64,000 bases of DNA from Suilimivivens sp009774465 (GTDB lineage Bacteria; Bacillota; Clostridia; Lachnospirales; Lachnospiraceae), in contig CANDAE010000016.1 of the NCBI GenBank assembly GCA_947382645.1, positions 10,905 to 74,904 of the forward strand, read 5' to 3'. Below the pieces are notes generated by a model. That model saw nothing but the letters and a program-made list of their open reading frames with translations. It made no database searches and was not told the origin of the DNA. The number at the start of each line of letters is the position of its first letter. Positions within the stretch are counted from its first letter, which is position 1. Positions 43,589-52,307 of the stretch are shown here, piece by piece. Made by a program: the position numbers and the translations under genes.

Positions 43589-43621
43589 AAAGGGTGAATG
43601 CAAAAAGCATTTACCCTTTTT
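43589..43621 (+). terminator. Rho-independent terminator after glgB
   Basis: A 13-bp stem AAAGGGTGAATGC / GCATTTACCCTTT (one G-T pair), AAAAA loop, then further Ts. It directly follows the sigma-28-type promoter element. Confidence 0.88.
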
Positions 43622-43668
43622 ACATATTGAGTCAAAAGAAAGATAAAGGAAAGACACAGGTATTATAT

Positions 43669-46600
43669 ATGAATGTATTACTTGAAGGGGCGGAAGCAAA
43701 AACCGTTCAGACATATACAAATGTAGGCAGGGAGACAACTTCATATCGTACACCACGCAGTACTGAAAAAGCAGAAAACAGTGGTTTTGCATTAGACATT
43801 TCTGGCACAGTTATGGATAACAGCGCTTACGCAGGTCATGGACGGACCGTAGAAGAAGTTATGCTAAAGGCAGGGCAGGAGGATATTACCGCCCAACGTA
43901 ATTACATGGCAGTAATGTCTAATACTATGTCAGATGAAGATTTTGCAAAACTGCAGAAAGAAGGTTTTCATCCGGGCAGTACAGATATAGAGACCGTTGT
44001 AACCATTATCGATCATATTAAAGCCGCCCTTTTAAAAGGCGGAACTCAGGTTACAGGCTATACGGACACCATGAGTGATGAGGCACTTGGGGATATTACA
44101 GGGAGCGAAGCTTATGCACAGGAATTGAAAAAACAGTTTGCTGAAAGGGATATTCCCCTTACACCGGAAAATGTTACCGCTGTAACAGAAGCGTGGAATA
44201 TGCTTTCAGAAACAGACAGTATGACAGACGGCAGTGTAAAATATATGGTTGAAAATAATCTGGAACCTACGCCGGAAAATGTATATACAGCGAAATATTC
44301 CTCTGTCAGTGATGGAAGCAAACAGGGAAAAGGCTATTATGCGGCAGGCGGAGTGGCCGGTTATTATGCCAAAAAGCCGGAAGAGATTGACTTTGATAAG
44401 TTAAAACCCCAAATGGAAAAGGTAATTGGTGAAGCAGGATATGAAGTAAATGAAGAAAACCTTGCAGATGCCAAATGGCTGGTTGAAAAAGGAATTCCCT
44501 TAAATGAAGATACGTTTTCATTATTAAAATCAATCAGACAGCAGCATTTCCCGGTATCTTATGAAGATTTTGCATCTGCAGCCGCCTGTGCAGTGGCAGA
44601 TGGAGTTAATCCGGCAAAAGCAGATTTGGGTAAAGACCATACTTACGTAGAAGAAGCAGTGGAGATTAAGGAAAAAACAGATCTTCTGGAAGATGGGGCA
44701 GTGGATTATATCATTGCCAGAGATTTACCGCTTACATTAAAAAATATTTTTGCAGCACAGGACTGGCTTAATGATAATAAGCAGCAGGAGTCAGATCAGA
44801 AAAATACGGGAGAAATTATCAAAGGACACAGGCTGCTTGAAGAGATCAGGCTAAGCATGAGCGTGGAGGCAAACTTACGTCTTTTAAGACGTGGCTACCA
44901 GATAGAAACTGCACCTTTGGAAGAACTGGTTAAAAAATTAAAAGAAGTGGAAGCCAGCCTTTCCAAAGGCCTGATGGGACAGATAGATGAAAAGGAAGCA
45001 GGGGAAAAAGCTTCTTTATATCAGGAAACACTGGAAACAGTGGAAGGAATCCGCTCCTCACCTGTCGAAGTTTTAATTCAGGTATCTGCAGAAAACACTT
45101 TAAGAGAAGTATATGCTTATGGCAGCAGTACCCGTATGGCCTATGAGAAAGCAGAAGAAAGCTATGAAGCGCTTATGACGGCGCCCAGAGGCGATATGGG
45201 AGATTCCATACAAAAAGCTTTCCGCAATGTGGACGCAATTTTAGCGGATCTGGGTATGGAGCCTTCTGAAGAAAACAGAAAAGCAGTACGTATTCTTGGG
45301 AGAAACAGTCTGGAAATTACGGAAGAAAGTATAAAACAAATCAAAGAAAAAGATGATTTGCTTTGCAGTGTAATTGAGGAAATGAAGCCGGGACGGGTTT
45401 TAAATATGATAAGAGACGGAGTTAATCCGTTAAACATGTCTCTTGAGGAGTTGAAACAGTATTTCCATGAACAGACAAATCCCGCGGAAGAAATAGAATC
45501 TTACAGCAAATTTTTATATAAGCTGGAAAAACAAAAGGGTATATCAGAAGAAGAGCGAAGCGCTTATATTGGAATTTACAGAATGGTGCGCCAGATAGAG
45601 AAGGCGGACGATGCGGCGGTAGGTGCTATCTGGCAAAGTGGAGCTGAGTTTACCTTTGGAAATTTGTTAAGCAGCCTAAGAAGCGCCAAACATAAACCTA
45701 TGGACTATAAAGTAGACGACAGCTTTGGCGGAATGAATATCCGTGACACCGGCGTAGAAGATATTACCAGCCAGATTGAAAAAGCCTTTGCTTTAGGGCC
45801 TGAAGCAGGAAAGAGGGAGCTTGAAAATGTCCTTGAAGAAATGGGGGATAAGAAAGCAGGCGAAGAATTTGATCATATGGTATATGAACAGGTACGCAGA
45901 TCGGTAAAATCAGAAGAGACAGTTTTTCAACATCTGGAGAACTATGAACAGCCAGTCACAGCAGATAATCTTTTATCGGCAGGCAGTTTTCTTAAAACTC
46001 CCGGACATATTTGGGAGGAAACAAAAAAACTGAAAGAAAAAGAGGAAAGTTTTCTGGAAAAGGCCGGAGAAAAGGTATTGGATGCTTTTGAAGGCAGTAA
46101 AGAGGCCAAAGATGCATATGAGGAATTAAAGGAAACAGTTCAGAGCTTAATCAGGGAAAGAGTTGATGCAGACATAAGCTCAGCTATAGATGTAAAGGCC
46201 ATGAGCACCTTATATAAGCAAATGACGTTTATGGGAAATATGGCCAGGGAAGAAAATTATGAAATACCTGTTAATATTAACGGTTCTTTAACTTCCATTA
46301 ACCTTAAGCTGATACATAACAGTCAGGAAGAAAGTAAGGTAACCATCACTTTTAATGGAGACGGGATCGGAAAAACCGCAGCGGAATTTAAGTTAGAAGA
46401 CGAAAAACTGTCAGGTTTTTGCATATGTTCTTCCAATGAAGGAAGTCAGCTTTTTAATGAAAACAGAGAACTGTTTGAAACCAGATTAAAGGAAGAACAA
46501 ATAAGTTCCGGTGAAATTTATTTTGCAAAAAGTGAAAAACTTGATCTGACAGAGTTTTCTTTGAAGGAAAGCCATAACAGACGTCCGGGTGACAGTTCTA

Positions 46601-46686
46601 AGACGCTTTACCGGGCAGCAAGGGCATTTATTGGATTTGTACAGGAAGTAGGAATACAGAAAGGAAATACAGCTTATGAAAATTAA
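43669..46686 (+). CDS. DUF6240 protein linked to flagellin (possible hook-length/FliK-like role)
   Basis: A large (1005 residues), acidic, soluble-looking protein without signal peptide or TM. The first 450 residues contain imperfect helical repeats of the form P-x-T-x-x-N-x-x-x-A-x-x-x-L (LTPENVTAVTEAWNMLSE, EPTPENVYTAKY, VNEENLADAKWLVEKGIPL, LPLTLKNIFAAQDWL), which recur near 550 and 785 (VTADNLLSAGSFL). The last 150 residues (EIPVNINGSLTSINLKLIHN, KVTITFNGDGIGKT) look like a beta-rich domain similar in style to FliK C-termini; that is inference. It overlaps flagellin by 11 bases and is read from a sigma-28-type promoter, so it should act in flagellar assembly. An in-frame upstream start at 43594 was rejected because it lies in the terminator. 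Confidence 0.75.
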   Translation: MNVLLEGAEAKTVQTYTNVGRETTSYRTPRSTEKAENSGFALDISGTVMDNSAYAGHGRTVEEVMLKAGQEDITAQRNYMAVMSNTMSDEDFAKLQKEGFHPGSTDIETVVTIIDHIKAALLKGGTQVTGYTDTMSDEALGDITGSEAYAQELKKQFAERDIPLTPENVTAVTEAWNMLSETDSMTDGSVKYMVENNLEPTPENVYTAKYSSVSDGSKQGKGYYAAGGVAGYYAKKPEEIDFDKLKPQMEKVIGEAGYEVNEENLADAKWLVEKGIPLNEDTFSLLKSIRQQHFPVSYEDFASAAACAVADGVNPAKADLGKDHTYVEEAVEIKEKTDLLEDGAVDYIIARDLPLTLKNIFAAQDWLNDNKQQESDQKNTGEIIKGHRLLEEIRLSMSVEANLRLLRRGYQIETAPLEELVKKLKEVEASLSKGLMGQIDEKEAGEKASLYQETLETVEGIRSSPVEVLIQVSAENTLREVYAYGSSTRMAYEKAEESYEALMTAPRGDMGDSIQKAFRNVDAILADLGMEPSEENRKAVRILGRNSLEITEESIKQIKEKDDLLCSVIEEMKPGRVLNMIRDGVNPLNMSLEELKQYFHEQTNPAEEIESYSKFLYKLEKQKGISEEERSAYIGIYRMVRQIEKADDAAVGAIWQSGAEFTFGNLLSSLRSAKHKPMDYKVDDSFGGMNIRDTGVEDITSQIEKAFALGPEAGKRELENVLEEMGDKKAGEEFDHMVYEQVRRSVKSEETVFQHLENYEQPVTADNLLSAGSFLKTPGHIWEETKKLKEKEESFLEKAGEKVLDAFEGSKEAKDAYEELKETVQSLIRERVDADISSAIDVKAMSTLYKQMTFMGNMAREENYEIPVNINGSLTSINLKLIHNSQEESKVTITFNGDGIGKTAAEFKLEDEKLSGFCICSSNEGSQLFNENRELFETRLKEEQISSGEIYFAKSEKLDLTEFSLKESHNRRPGDSSKTLYRAARAFIGFVQEVGIQKGNTAYEN

Positions 46687-47782
46687 TTTTAACGCATCAG
46701 CAGTTATTGCAAACAATTCGTTAACCAGAAACGACAACAGATTAAAGGATTCCCTGGCAAGGTTATCTTCCGGTCTTAAATTAGTTAATGCCAAGGATAA
46801 TCCATCCGGTCTTGCCATGTCAAAGCGTATGAATGCGCAGATAGAAGGAATCAATCAGGCAACGCAAAATGCAGGAGACGGTATATCCATTATAGAAATT
46901 GCTGACGGAACTTTAGCAGAGATTCATGATATGCTGCAGAGAATTAATGAGCTTTGTGTAAAAGCCAGCACAGGGACAATTACAGATGGCGACCGGGAAA
47001 TGGTAAATGACGAGGTAAAACAGTTAAAAGAAGAAATCACAAGAATTTCCTCTGAGACAGAGTTTAACGGACAAAAGATATTAGATGGTTCCTTTGACCT
47101 GAAAGGTTATACGGATAATGAAAATGTGAAAGTAAATTATTATGATGACCAGATGATAAGCGGAACCTACAGTGCTACAGTAAATGCTACTTTTAAGGGA
47201 GATGGCACGATTGATACGGTTACTGTTACAGGAAACGGAGGATTTCCGGCGGATGCTGCAGTTACAAAGGTAGACGGAAATGTGGTAACGGTAAAGGGAA
47301 GCGATAATTTTGAGCTAAAGTTGAGTCTTACAGAACCCACTCCTGGTGCAGGATTGAATGGAAACATAGAAATAAGTCTGGAAGGATTCGGTTCTATGGA
47401 TATGCAGATTGGTGCAAATGAAGGACAGCAGCTTGGCATTAGAATTCCAAAAATTTCCCTTGAGAATATTGGGATTTCTTCCATTGATTTGGGCACGGCA
47501 GCCGGAGCCAGCGAAGCTCTTGGTAAAATGAATGATGCAGTTGTATTTATCTCTTCTGTGCGCAGCCGTCTTGGCGCTTATCAGAACCGTCTGGATCATA
47601 CCATCAGCAGTCTTGATATTACAAATGAAAATATGACTGCCGCTTATTCACGTATTATGGATGCGGACATGGCAGAGGAAATGACAGAATATACAACTTT
47701 GCAGGTATTGGCGCAGGCAAGCACCTCTATGCTGGCGCAGGCTAATGAGAGACCTTCTCAGGTACTGCAGTTGTTACAGTAG
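46676..47782 (+). CDS. fliC: Flagellin
   Basis: Filament subunit, 368 residues. The N-terminal D0/D1 helix region shows the hallmark RLSSGLKLVNAKDNPSGLAM and QATQNAGDGISIIEIADGTL; the C-terminal region has SVRSRLGAYQNRLDHTISSL and ends QANERPSQVLQLLQ. The variable, Gly/Thr/Val-rich middle (about residues 130-260) is the surface-exposed D2/D3 region. No signal peptide, as expected for type III export. It overlaps the DUF6240 gene by 11 bases, and its chaperone gene fliS follows. Confidence 0.95.
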   Translation: MKINFNASAVIANNSLTRNDNRLKDSLARLSSGLKLVNAKDNPSGLAMSKRMNAQIEGINQATQNAGDGISIIEIADGTLAEIHDMLQRINELCVKASTGTITDGDREMVNDEVKQLKEEITRISSETEFNGQKILDGSFDLKGYTDNENVKVNYYDDQMISGTYSATVNATFKGDGTIDTVTVTGNGGFPADAAVTKVDGNVVTVKGSDNFELKLSLTEPTPGAGLNGNIEISLEGFGSMDMQIGANEGQQLGIRIPKISLENIGISSIDLGTAAGASEALGKMNDAVVFISSVRSRLGAYQNRLDHTISSLDITNENMTAAYSRIMDADMAEEMTEYTTLQVLAQASTSMLAQANERPSQVLQLLQ

Positions 47783-47843
47783 TAATTGATATGGGAAATA
47801 ACCCTTATTCAGGGCCTGCCAGGGCGGGCAGATGGGAGCAAGG

Positions 47844-48320
47844 ATGACAAAGGAATTGAAACAGCAGTACACTCTTAAAATAACACAGGCAAATAAAACC
47901 CAGCTGGTGGTTATTTTATATGAGATGTTTCTGATTTATGTGGAGGAAGCCAGGCAGGCTCATGAGATGGAAGACAGAAAAGGTTTCCGGGAGGGAATCA
48001 GAAAATCCAGAGGATGCCTGAAAGAATTAATGGCATCCCTGCATTTTGAATATGAACCGGCAATGAATCTTCTGCAATTGTATCTTTATGTGAACAGAGA
48101 ACTGGCAAGAGCTGACATACACAACGATACCAAAGAGCTGGATCATGTAAAAGCAGTTATGACAAAGCTCCATGAAGCGTATCAAAAAATAAGTGAACAG
48201 GATACATCTCAACCGGTTATGGTAAATACACAGACTGTGTATGCAGGTCTTACCTATGGAAAAAATACTCTGACTGAAAATTTATCCGATCAGGGTAGTA
48301 GCAGGGGTTTCCGTGCTTAA
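47844..48320 (+). CDS. fliS: FliS, flagellin export chaperone
   Basis: Cytoplasmic chaperone that binds flagellin's C-terminal helix until export. The 158-residue protein is all-helical, with KITQANKTQLVVILYEMFLI, FREGIRKSRGCLKELMASLH and YLYVNRELARADIHNDTKEL matching the FliS four-helix pattern, and a flexible tail after about residue 125. The start at 47844 follows GGGAGCAAGG; four more codons upstream are open but unneeded. It lies 61 bases after flagellin. The last 39 bases overlap the DUF2508 gene on the other strand. Confidence 0.87.
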   Translation: MTKELKQQYTLKITQANKTQLVVILYEMFLIYVEEARQAHEMEDRKGFREGIRKSRGCLKELMASLHFEYEPAMNLLQLYLYVNRELARADIHNDTKELDHVKAVMTKLHEAYQKISEQDTSQPVMVNTQTVYAGLTYGKNTLTENLSDQGSSRGFRA

Positions 48321-48584
48321 AGGTGCACAGTGCACATTTTCTTCAGGCAGCAGGCTTAAGGCCGCTGCCTGTTCTAATAAGAATTTATACCGTTTCATTA
48401 CAGAGTTTACTTCATAAATATAACAGTCAATCAGATCAGGTTCGGTCACATTATCAAATCCGGCGTATGCGATTTCCAACGCTTTTTTTGTTTTTTCCAG
48501 GTCAGATAACAGTGCATTGCGCTCAATTTCCTTTTCTGTTAAAGTGCGGTTTACGCGAGAGCTTTGACTAAAAAACATTTTCAT
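48282..48584 (-). CDS. DUF2508 family protein (YaaL-like)
   Basis: A 100-residue protein with two amphipathic helices typical of DUF2508: ALLSDLEKTKKALEIAYAGF, then TEPDLIDCYIYEVNSVMKRY followed by KFLLEQAA. In Firmicutes this family (YaaL in Bacillus) is often encoded just upstream of bofA near recR. Here it is divergent from bofA. AAAGGAAT precedes the ATG. Function unknown. Its 3' end overlaps fliS by 39 bases in convergent orientation. Confidence 0.82.
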   Translation of the reverse strand: MKMFFSQSSRVNRTLTEKEIERNALLSDLEKTKKALEIAYAGFDNVTEPDLIDCYIYEVNSVMKRYKFLLEQAAALSLLPEENVHCAPLSTETPATTLIG

Positions 48585-48753
48585 ATTGATACCTATTCCT
48601 TTCCCACAAAAGCGAAATAACCTCTTTACATACTATTCCGTAAATATCCAATAATTACCTGTCTTTAATGAGTATAAGCATAAAATTTTTGATTTATACC
48701 GGTATATGGCAAAAAAATGGGACATATATTGAACAAAAGGGGGATTAAATCTT

Positions 48754-49029
48754 ATGGATACCTACGCAGGTGTTTTTTTAATATTAGGGATATTGGTTCT
48801 GGTGCTTTTTATTGGCGCTATGAAAAGCCGGACAGAATGGCTGATTAATTTTGTTTTAAGAGGCATTATGGGAATGATGTTGATATATTTTTTAAATTTC
48901 ATGTTTGCAGATTTGATGCCGGATATGAAGATTGGGTATAACACGATTACCTTTTTGGCTGGCGGATTTCTTGGAATACCCGGGGTGGCGCTTCTTTACG
49001 GAATTAATTTTTATATGCTTATGTGGTAG
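48754..49029 (+). CDS. bofA: BofA-family pro-sigma-K processing inhibitor
   Basis: Small membrane protein, 91 residues, with two to three hydrophobic segments (VFLILGILVLVLFIGAMKS, FVLRGIMGMMLIYFLNFMF, FLAGGFLGIPGVALLYGINF). The C-terminal GGFLGIPGVALLYGIN is the BofA signature. In Bacillus it restrains the SpoIVFB protease that activates sigma-K in the mother cell; in Clostridia its role is less clear since SpoIVFB is often missing. AAAGGGGG precedes the ATG. Its presence points to a spore-forming lineage but does not prove that this strain sporulates. Confidence 0.88.
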   Translation: MDTYAGVFLILGILVLVLFIGAMKSRTEWLINFVLRGIMGMMLIYFLNFMFADLMPDMKIGYNTITFLAGGFLGIPGVALLYGINFYMLMW

Positions 49030-49055
49030 GGAAAGATAATTTATTGACATCCTTT

Positions 49056-49078
49056 AATCCCTGTATTTTACAGGGGTT
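49056..49078 (+). other. Hairpin after bofA
   Basis: A 10-bp stem AATCCCTGTA / TACAGGGGTT (one T-G pair) with a TTT loop. No T-run follows, so termination is uncertain. It lies in the 332-base gap before the Tad genes. Confidence 0.5.
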
Positions 49079-49234
49079 GAGGGAATTACAGAGCCTGAAT
49101 TTTAGAAGGATTTGTGAAATACTGCCAAACTTTAAAAAATTAGCCAAAGCTACTTTACATTTAAAATTTTTTTATTTATAATTCATTTTACAAACAGGAA
49201 CGTTCTTATTTATCATTTGGATTCATTTATTTCT

Positions 49235-49292
49235 ATCAGCATATATACAGTGAAAATGCTGATTCTGGTTTCATCGGAAGGATTCCTTCCAG
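49235..49292 (+). promoter_or_regulatory. Possible structured 5' leader of the Tad pilus operon
   Basis: Within the otherwise featureless 49079-49361 gap there are two nearby stems: ATCAGCAT (49235-49242) with ATGCTGAT (49256-49263), and GGAAGG-ATT-CCTTCC (49276-49290), the latter flanked by CTGG/CCAG. It does not match the cyclic-di-GMP riboswitch pattern that I would have expected for a pilus operon. I could not pick a promoter. Confidence 0.35.
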
Positions 49293-49361
49293 GTATCAAA
49301 GTTTTAATTTTTCATATTTAACAGTGCCAATATAATTTTGCAATTGGAAAGGGGGTTATTA

Positions 49362-50387
49362 GTGGATAAAAAAATCCTTGCAATTTTTGACAGCGAGGAG
49401 GGATATGCTTATCGGTTAATGGATTTCATCAGTGGAAAGACGAATCTGCCTTTTGAAATCTATATTTTCACAGAGGGGAGTAAATTTTACTCCTGTGCTA
49501 AAATTAAGGATATTGAGTGCCTTCTCATTTCAGAAAGTGTTTATAAAAAGGAAGTGGATACTTTACAAATTCCACATATCATTATTCTCAGCGAAAGCGG
49601 AGAAAATCTAAATAAAGCTCTACATCATATCAATAAGTATCAATCATGTGAAACTATTTTCCATCAGATCATGACCTATTATACGGACAAATCAGAAAAT
49701 GTTTTATCAGTCATAGGTACGGGACTGAAAAAGATGAATGTGATTGGCATTTACACTCCGGTAGGAAGATGCCTGCAGACAACATTTTCATTGACATTAG
49801 GGCAGATGCTTGCAAGGAAGCACAGTGTTTTATATTTAAATTTTGAAATTTATTCAGGGTTTTCCCGTATGCTGTGCAGAAATTTTAACAGTGATCTCTC
49901 TGACTTAATGTACTATTTCAGTTGTGCCAGAGAAAAGTTGTTATATCGATTAGAAAGCATGGTGGAAACTGTAAATGGATTAGACTTTATTCCTCCAACA
50001 GAAATTTATCAAAATCTGACAGGTATCAGAGGGGAACAATGGCTGGATTTGTTTCAGGAGATAGAAAAAACAGGTAAATATGAATACCTGATTCTGGATT
50101 TGACAGATGGGATTATGGATTTGTGGGAAGTTTTGCGGGGGTGTGATTACATTTACACCATAACAAGGGAAGACGGTTTATCTATGGCAAAAATAGAACA
50201 GTATGAAAGAGTATTGGAAAATGTGGGATACGGAGACATAAATGTCAAAACTGTAAAATGGAAACTACCGATGTTTAAACAGCTTCCTCTCAAATTTGAA
50301 GAATTGACTTATGGAGAGTTATCGGCCTTCATACGATCAAAAGTATTTCCGGATCTTTTTAAGGAGGAAAATGGTGAAACAAAATAA
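49362..50387 (+). CDS. tadZ: TadZ/CpaE-like pilus localisation protein
   Basis: MinD/ParA-like protein that places the Tad secretion system. The 341-residue protein has an N-terminal receiver-like domain (about 1-110) and a C-terminal ParA-type domain whose P-loop is degenerate: YTPVGRCLQTTFSLTLGQ, with Gln139 where the essential Lys would be. Downstream strands KYEYLILDLTDGIMDLWEVL and CDYIYTITREDG fit the fold. The GTG start follows GGGGG; an upstream in-frame TTG at 49338 was rejected. It overlaps cpaF by 17 bases. Atypical Walker A motifs are known in other TadZ proteins, so it may bind but not hydrolyse ATP. Confidence 0.8.
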   Translation: MDKKILAIFDSEEGYAYRLMDFISGKTNLPFEIYIFTEGSKFYSCAKIKDIECLLISESVYKKEVDTLQIPHIIILSESGENLNKALHHINKYQSCETIFHQIMTYYTDKSENVLSVIGTGLKKMNVIGIYTPVGRCLQTTFSLTLGQMLARKHSVLYLNFEIYSGFSRMLCRNFNSDLSDLMYYFSCAREKLLYRLESMVETVNGLDFIPPTEIYQNLTGIRGEQWLDLFQEIEKTGKYEYLILDLTDGIMDLWEVLRGCDYIYTITREDGLSMAKIEQYERVLENVGYGDINVKTVKWKLPMFKQLPLKFEELTYGELSAFIRSKVFPDLFKEENGETK

Positions 50388-51567
50388 GAAAGACAGCTTG
50401 CAGGAACTGATTTTGGAAAGACTGGATTTGTCAAGGGAAATGACCAGGGAGCAGGTTCAGGAAATGATTGATGAACAGATCAGTCAGGAAAGCAGAAAAA
50501 GACATCTGGAAGTTTCTGAAAGAGAACATCTGCGAAAAGAAATCTATCATTCTATCAGACAGCTTGGCATATTACAGGAATTAATTGAAGATCCTGAAAT
50601 CACGGAAATTATGGTAAATGGCATTCAGGGAATATTTATAGAACAAAATGGCAGATTAAAGAAACTGGATATTTGTTTTGATTCTGTTGAAAAGCTCCGA
50701 CATGTGATCTGGCAGATCACTGCAGGCTGCAACAGGGTTGTAAATGATGCTTCTCCTATTGTAGATGCCAGACTGCCGGATGGAGCAAGGGTAAATGTGG
50801 TATTGGATCCTGTTGCGGTAAATGGTCCGATTCTTACCATCAGAAGATTTCCACAGATGCCAATTACAATGGATCAGCTTATTTTGACAGAGTCAATTTC
50901 AAGGGAATGTAAAGAATGGCTGAGTAAGTTTGTGAAGGCAGGTAAGAATATCCTGGTATGCGGCGGGACTGGTTCTGGCAAGACAACATTTTTAAATGTA
51001 TTATCTGAGTTTATTCCCGGCACAGAAAGAGTAATTACAATTGAGGACAGTGCGGAGCTGCAGATAAAAAATATTTCCAATCTGGTTCGTCTGGAAACCA
51101 GAAATGTAAATGTGGAAGGCTGTAAAGAGATTACCATACGTGATTTGATTAAAGCTTCTCTGCGTATGCGGCCGGACAGGCTTATTGTAGGAGAAGTGCG
51201 GGGAAAGGAGGCTATAGATATGTTGCAGAGTGTTAATGTCGGCCATAGCGCCATGACTACGGTACATGCCAACAGCGTACGGGATGTGGTCAGCCGGTTG
51301 GAAACAATGGTGCTTATGGGAATGGAAATGCCCATCTCTGCAATACGAAAACAGATTGCATCCGGATTTGATCTTTTGATTCATCTGGGAAGATTAAAGG
51401 ATGGCAGCAGAAAAGTGCTGGAAATTGCAGAACCGGTTGGATTTTCAGAAGGAGAAATTAAAATGCAGACAATTTACCAATTTGAGCAAAAAGGAACTTT
51501 TGCAGATGGTAAAGTAATGGGCAGCCTAAAAAAAACAGGAGTGCATTCTCATGAAAAAATCTTGTGA
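50371..51567 (+). CDS. cpaF: CpaF/TadA, Tad pilus secretion ATPase
   Basis: Hexameric AAA/GspE-type ATPase powering type IVb pilus assembly. The 398-residue protein has an N-terminal helical region, then DPEITEIMVNGIQGIFIEQN, Walker A CGGTGSGKTTFLNVL (about residue 198), the Asp box ERVITIEDSAELQ, Walker B PDRLIVGEVRGKEAIDML and the His box GHSAMTTVHANSV. AAGGAGG lies three bases before ATG 50371 and six before GTG 50374, so either may be used. It overlaps tadZ and tadB by 17 bases each, indicating one operon. Confidence 0.94.
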   Translation: MVKQNKKDSLQELILERLDLSREMTREQVQEMIDEQISQESRKRHLEVSEREHLRKEIYHSIRQLGILQELIEDPEITEIMVNGIQGIFIEQNGRLKKLDICFDSVEKLRHVIWQITAGCNRVVNDASPIVDARLPDGARVNVVLDPVAVNGPILTIRRFPQMPITMDQLILTESISRECKEWLSKFVKAGKNILVCGGTGSGKTTFLNVLSEFIPGTERVITIEDSAELQIKNISNLVRLETRNVNVEGCKEITIRDLIKASLRMRPDRLIVGEVRGKEAIDMLQSVNVGHSAMTTVHANSVRDVVSRLETMVLMGMEMPISAIRKQIASGFDLLIHLGRLKDGSRKVLEIAEPVGFSEGEIKMQTIYQFEQKGTFADGKVMGSLKKTGVHSHEKIL

Positions 51568-52294
51568 ACTTTTATTTTTTACGCCTGCAGAAAAGCGAAT
51601 CTTATTTGGAAAAAGTATAGGGATTATACTGCTGCTGGATTTCTTTTTTTATCAATCCCTATGGGCGCTTATTCCTCTTTCGCTGGTTGGATTCTTCTAT
51701 CACCGGATGGAAAAAAAGCTTCTTGAAAGTGACAAAAAAGAACAGGTGAGGGAGCAGTTTAAAGAATTAATGTTGCTTGTGTCCACCGGACAGAAAGCAG
51801 GATATTCTGTAGAAAATGCCTTTATATCAAGTTATGAGGATATGAAAGCGTTATATGGAAAGGACAGCAGTATATGCCGTATGATACAAATTCTTAAGTC
51901 AGGCAGAGAAAACAATGTGCCATTTACTGATTTATGGAAGCAGATAAGCAGCCAGTTAAAGATAGCAGAAATAAGTGAATTTGCCTGTATTTATGAAATT
52001 TCATATAAAAGAAGCGGGAATATGGCGTCAATTATGGAAAAAACAGCAGCAATTATTGTTCATAAAATTGAAACAGATAAGGAAATCCGAATTTTATTAA
52101 GTGCAAAAAGACTTGAACAGAAAATAATGAATTTAATGCCTTTTTTAATTATGGCATATATCAGCCTGACTTCTCCGGGATATTTTAAAGGTCTTTACCA
52201 CTGTGCGTCAGGTGTCATGCTTATGAGTATTTGTCTTTTGGTTTATTTGGCAGCTTATGTGATGTCAATTCGAATTATTTCCATAGAAATTTAA
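51551..52294 (+). CDS. tadB: TadB-like pilus assembly membrane protein
   Basis: Type II secretion F-family platform protein, 247 residues. Two N-terminal hydrophobic segments (GIILLLDFFFYQSLWALIPL) precede a cytoplasmic T2SSF helical domain with QFKELMLLVSTGQKAGYSVE and EFACIYEISYKRSGNMASIM. A C-terminal TM pair follows (MNLMPFLIMAYISLTSPGYF, LMSICLLVYLAAYVMSIRII). The start overlaps cpaF by 17 bases. It should form the inner-membrane platform together with TadC. Confidence 0.88.
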   Translation: MKKSCELLFFTPAEKRILFGKSIGIILLLDFFFYQSLWALIPLSLVGFFYHRMEKKLLESDKKEQVREQFKELMLLVSTGQKAGYSVENAFISSYEDMKALYGKDSSICRMIQILKSGRENNVPFTDLWKQISSQLKIAEISEFACIYEISYKRSGNMASIMEKTAAIIVHKIETDKEIRILLSAKRLEQKIMNLMPFLIMAYISLTSPGYFKGLYHCASGVMLMSICLLVYLAAYVMSIRIISIEI

Positions 52295-52307
52295 AAAGGG
52301 AGCTTCT

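Noticed and set aside
49030..49361. Cyclic-di-GMP riboswitch before the Tad operon
   Set aside because: No match to the conserved core of class I or II; only generic stems are visible.
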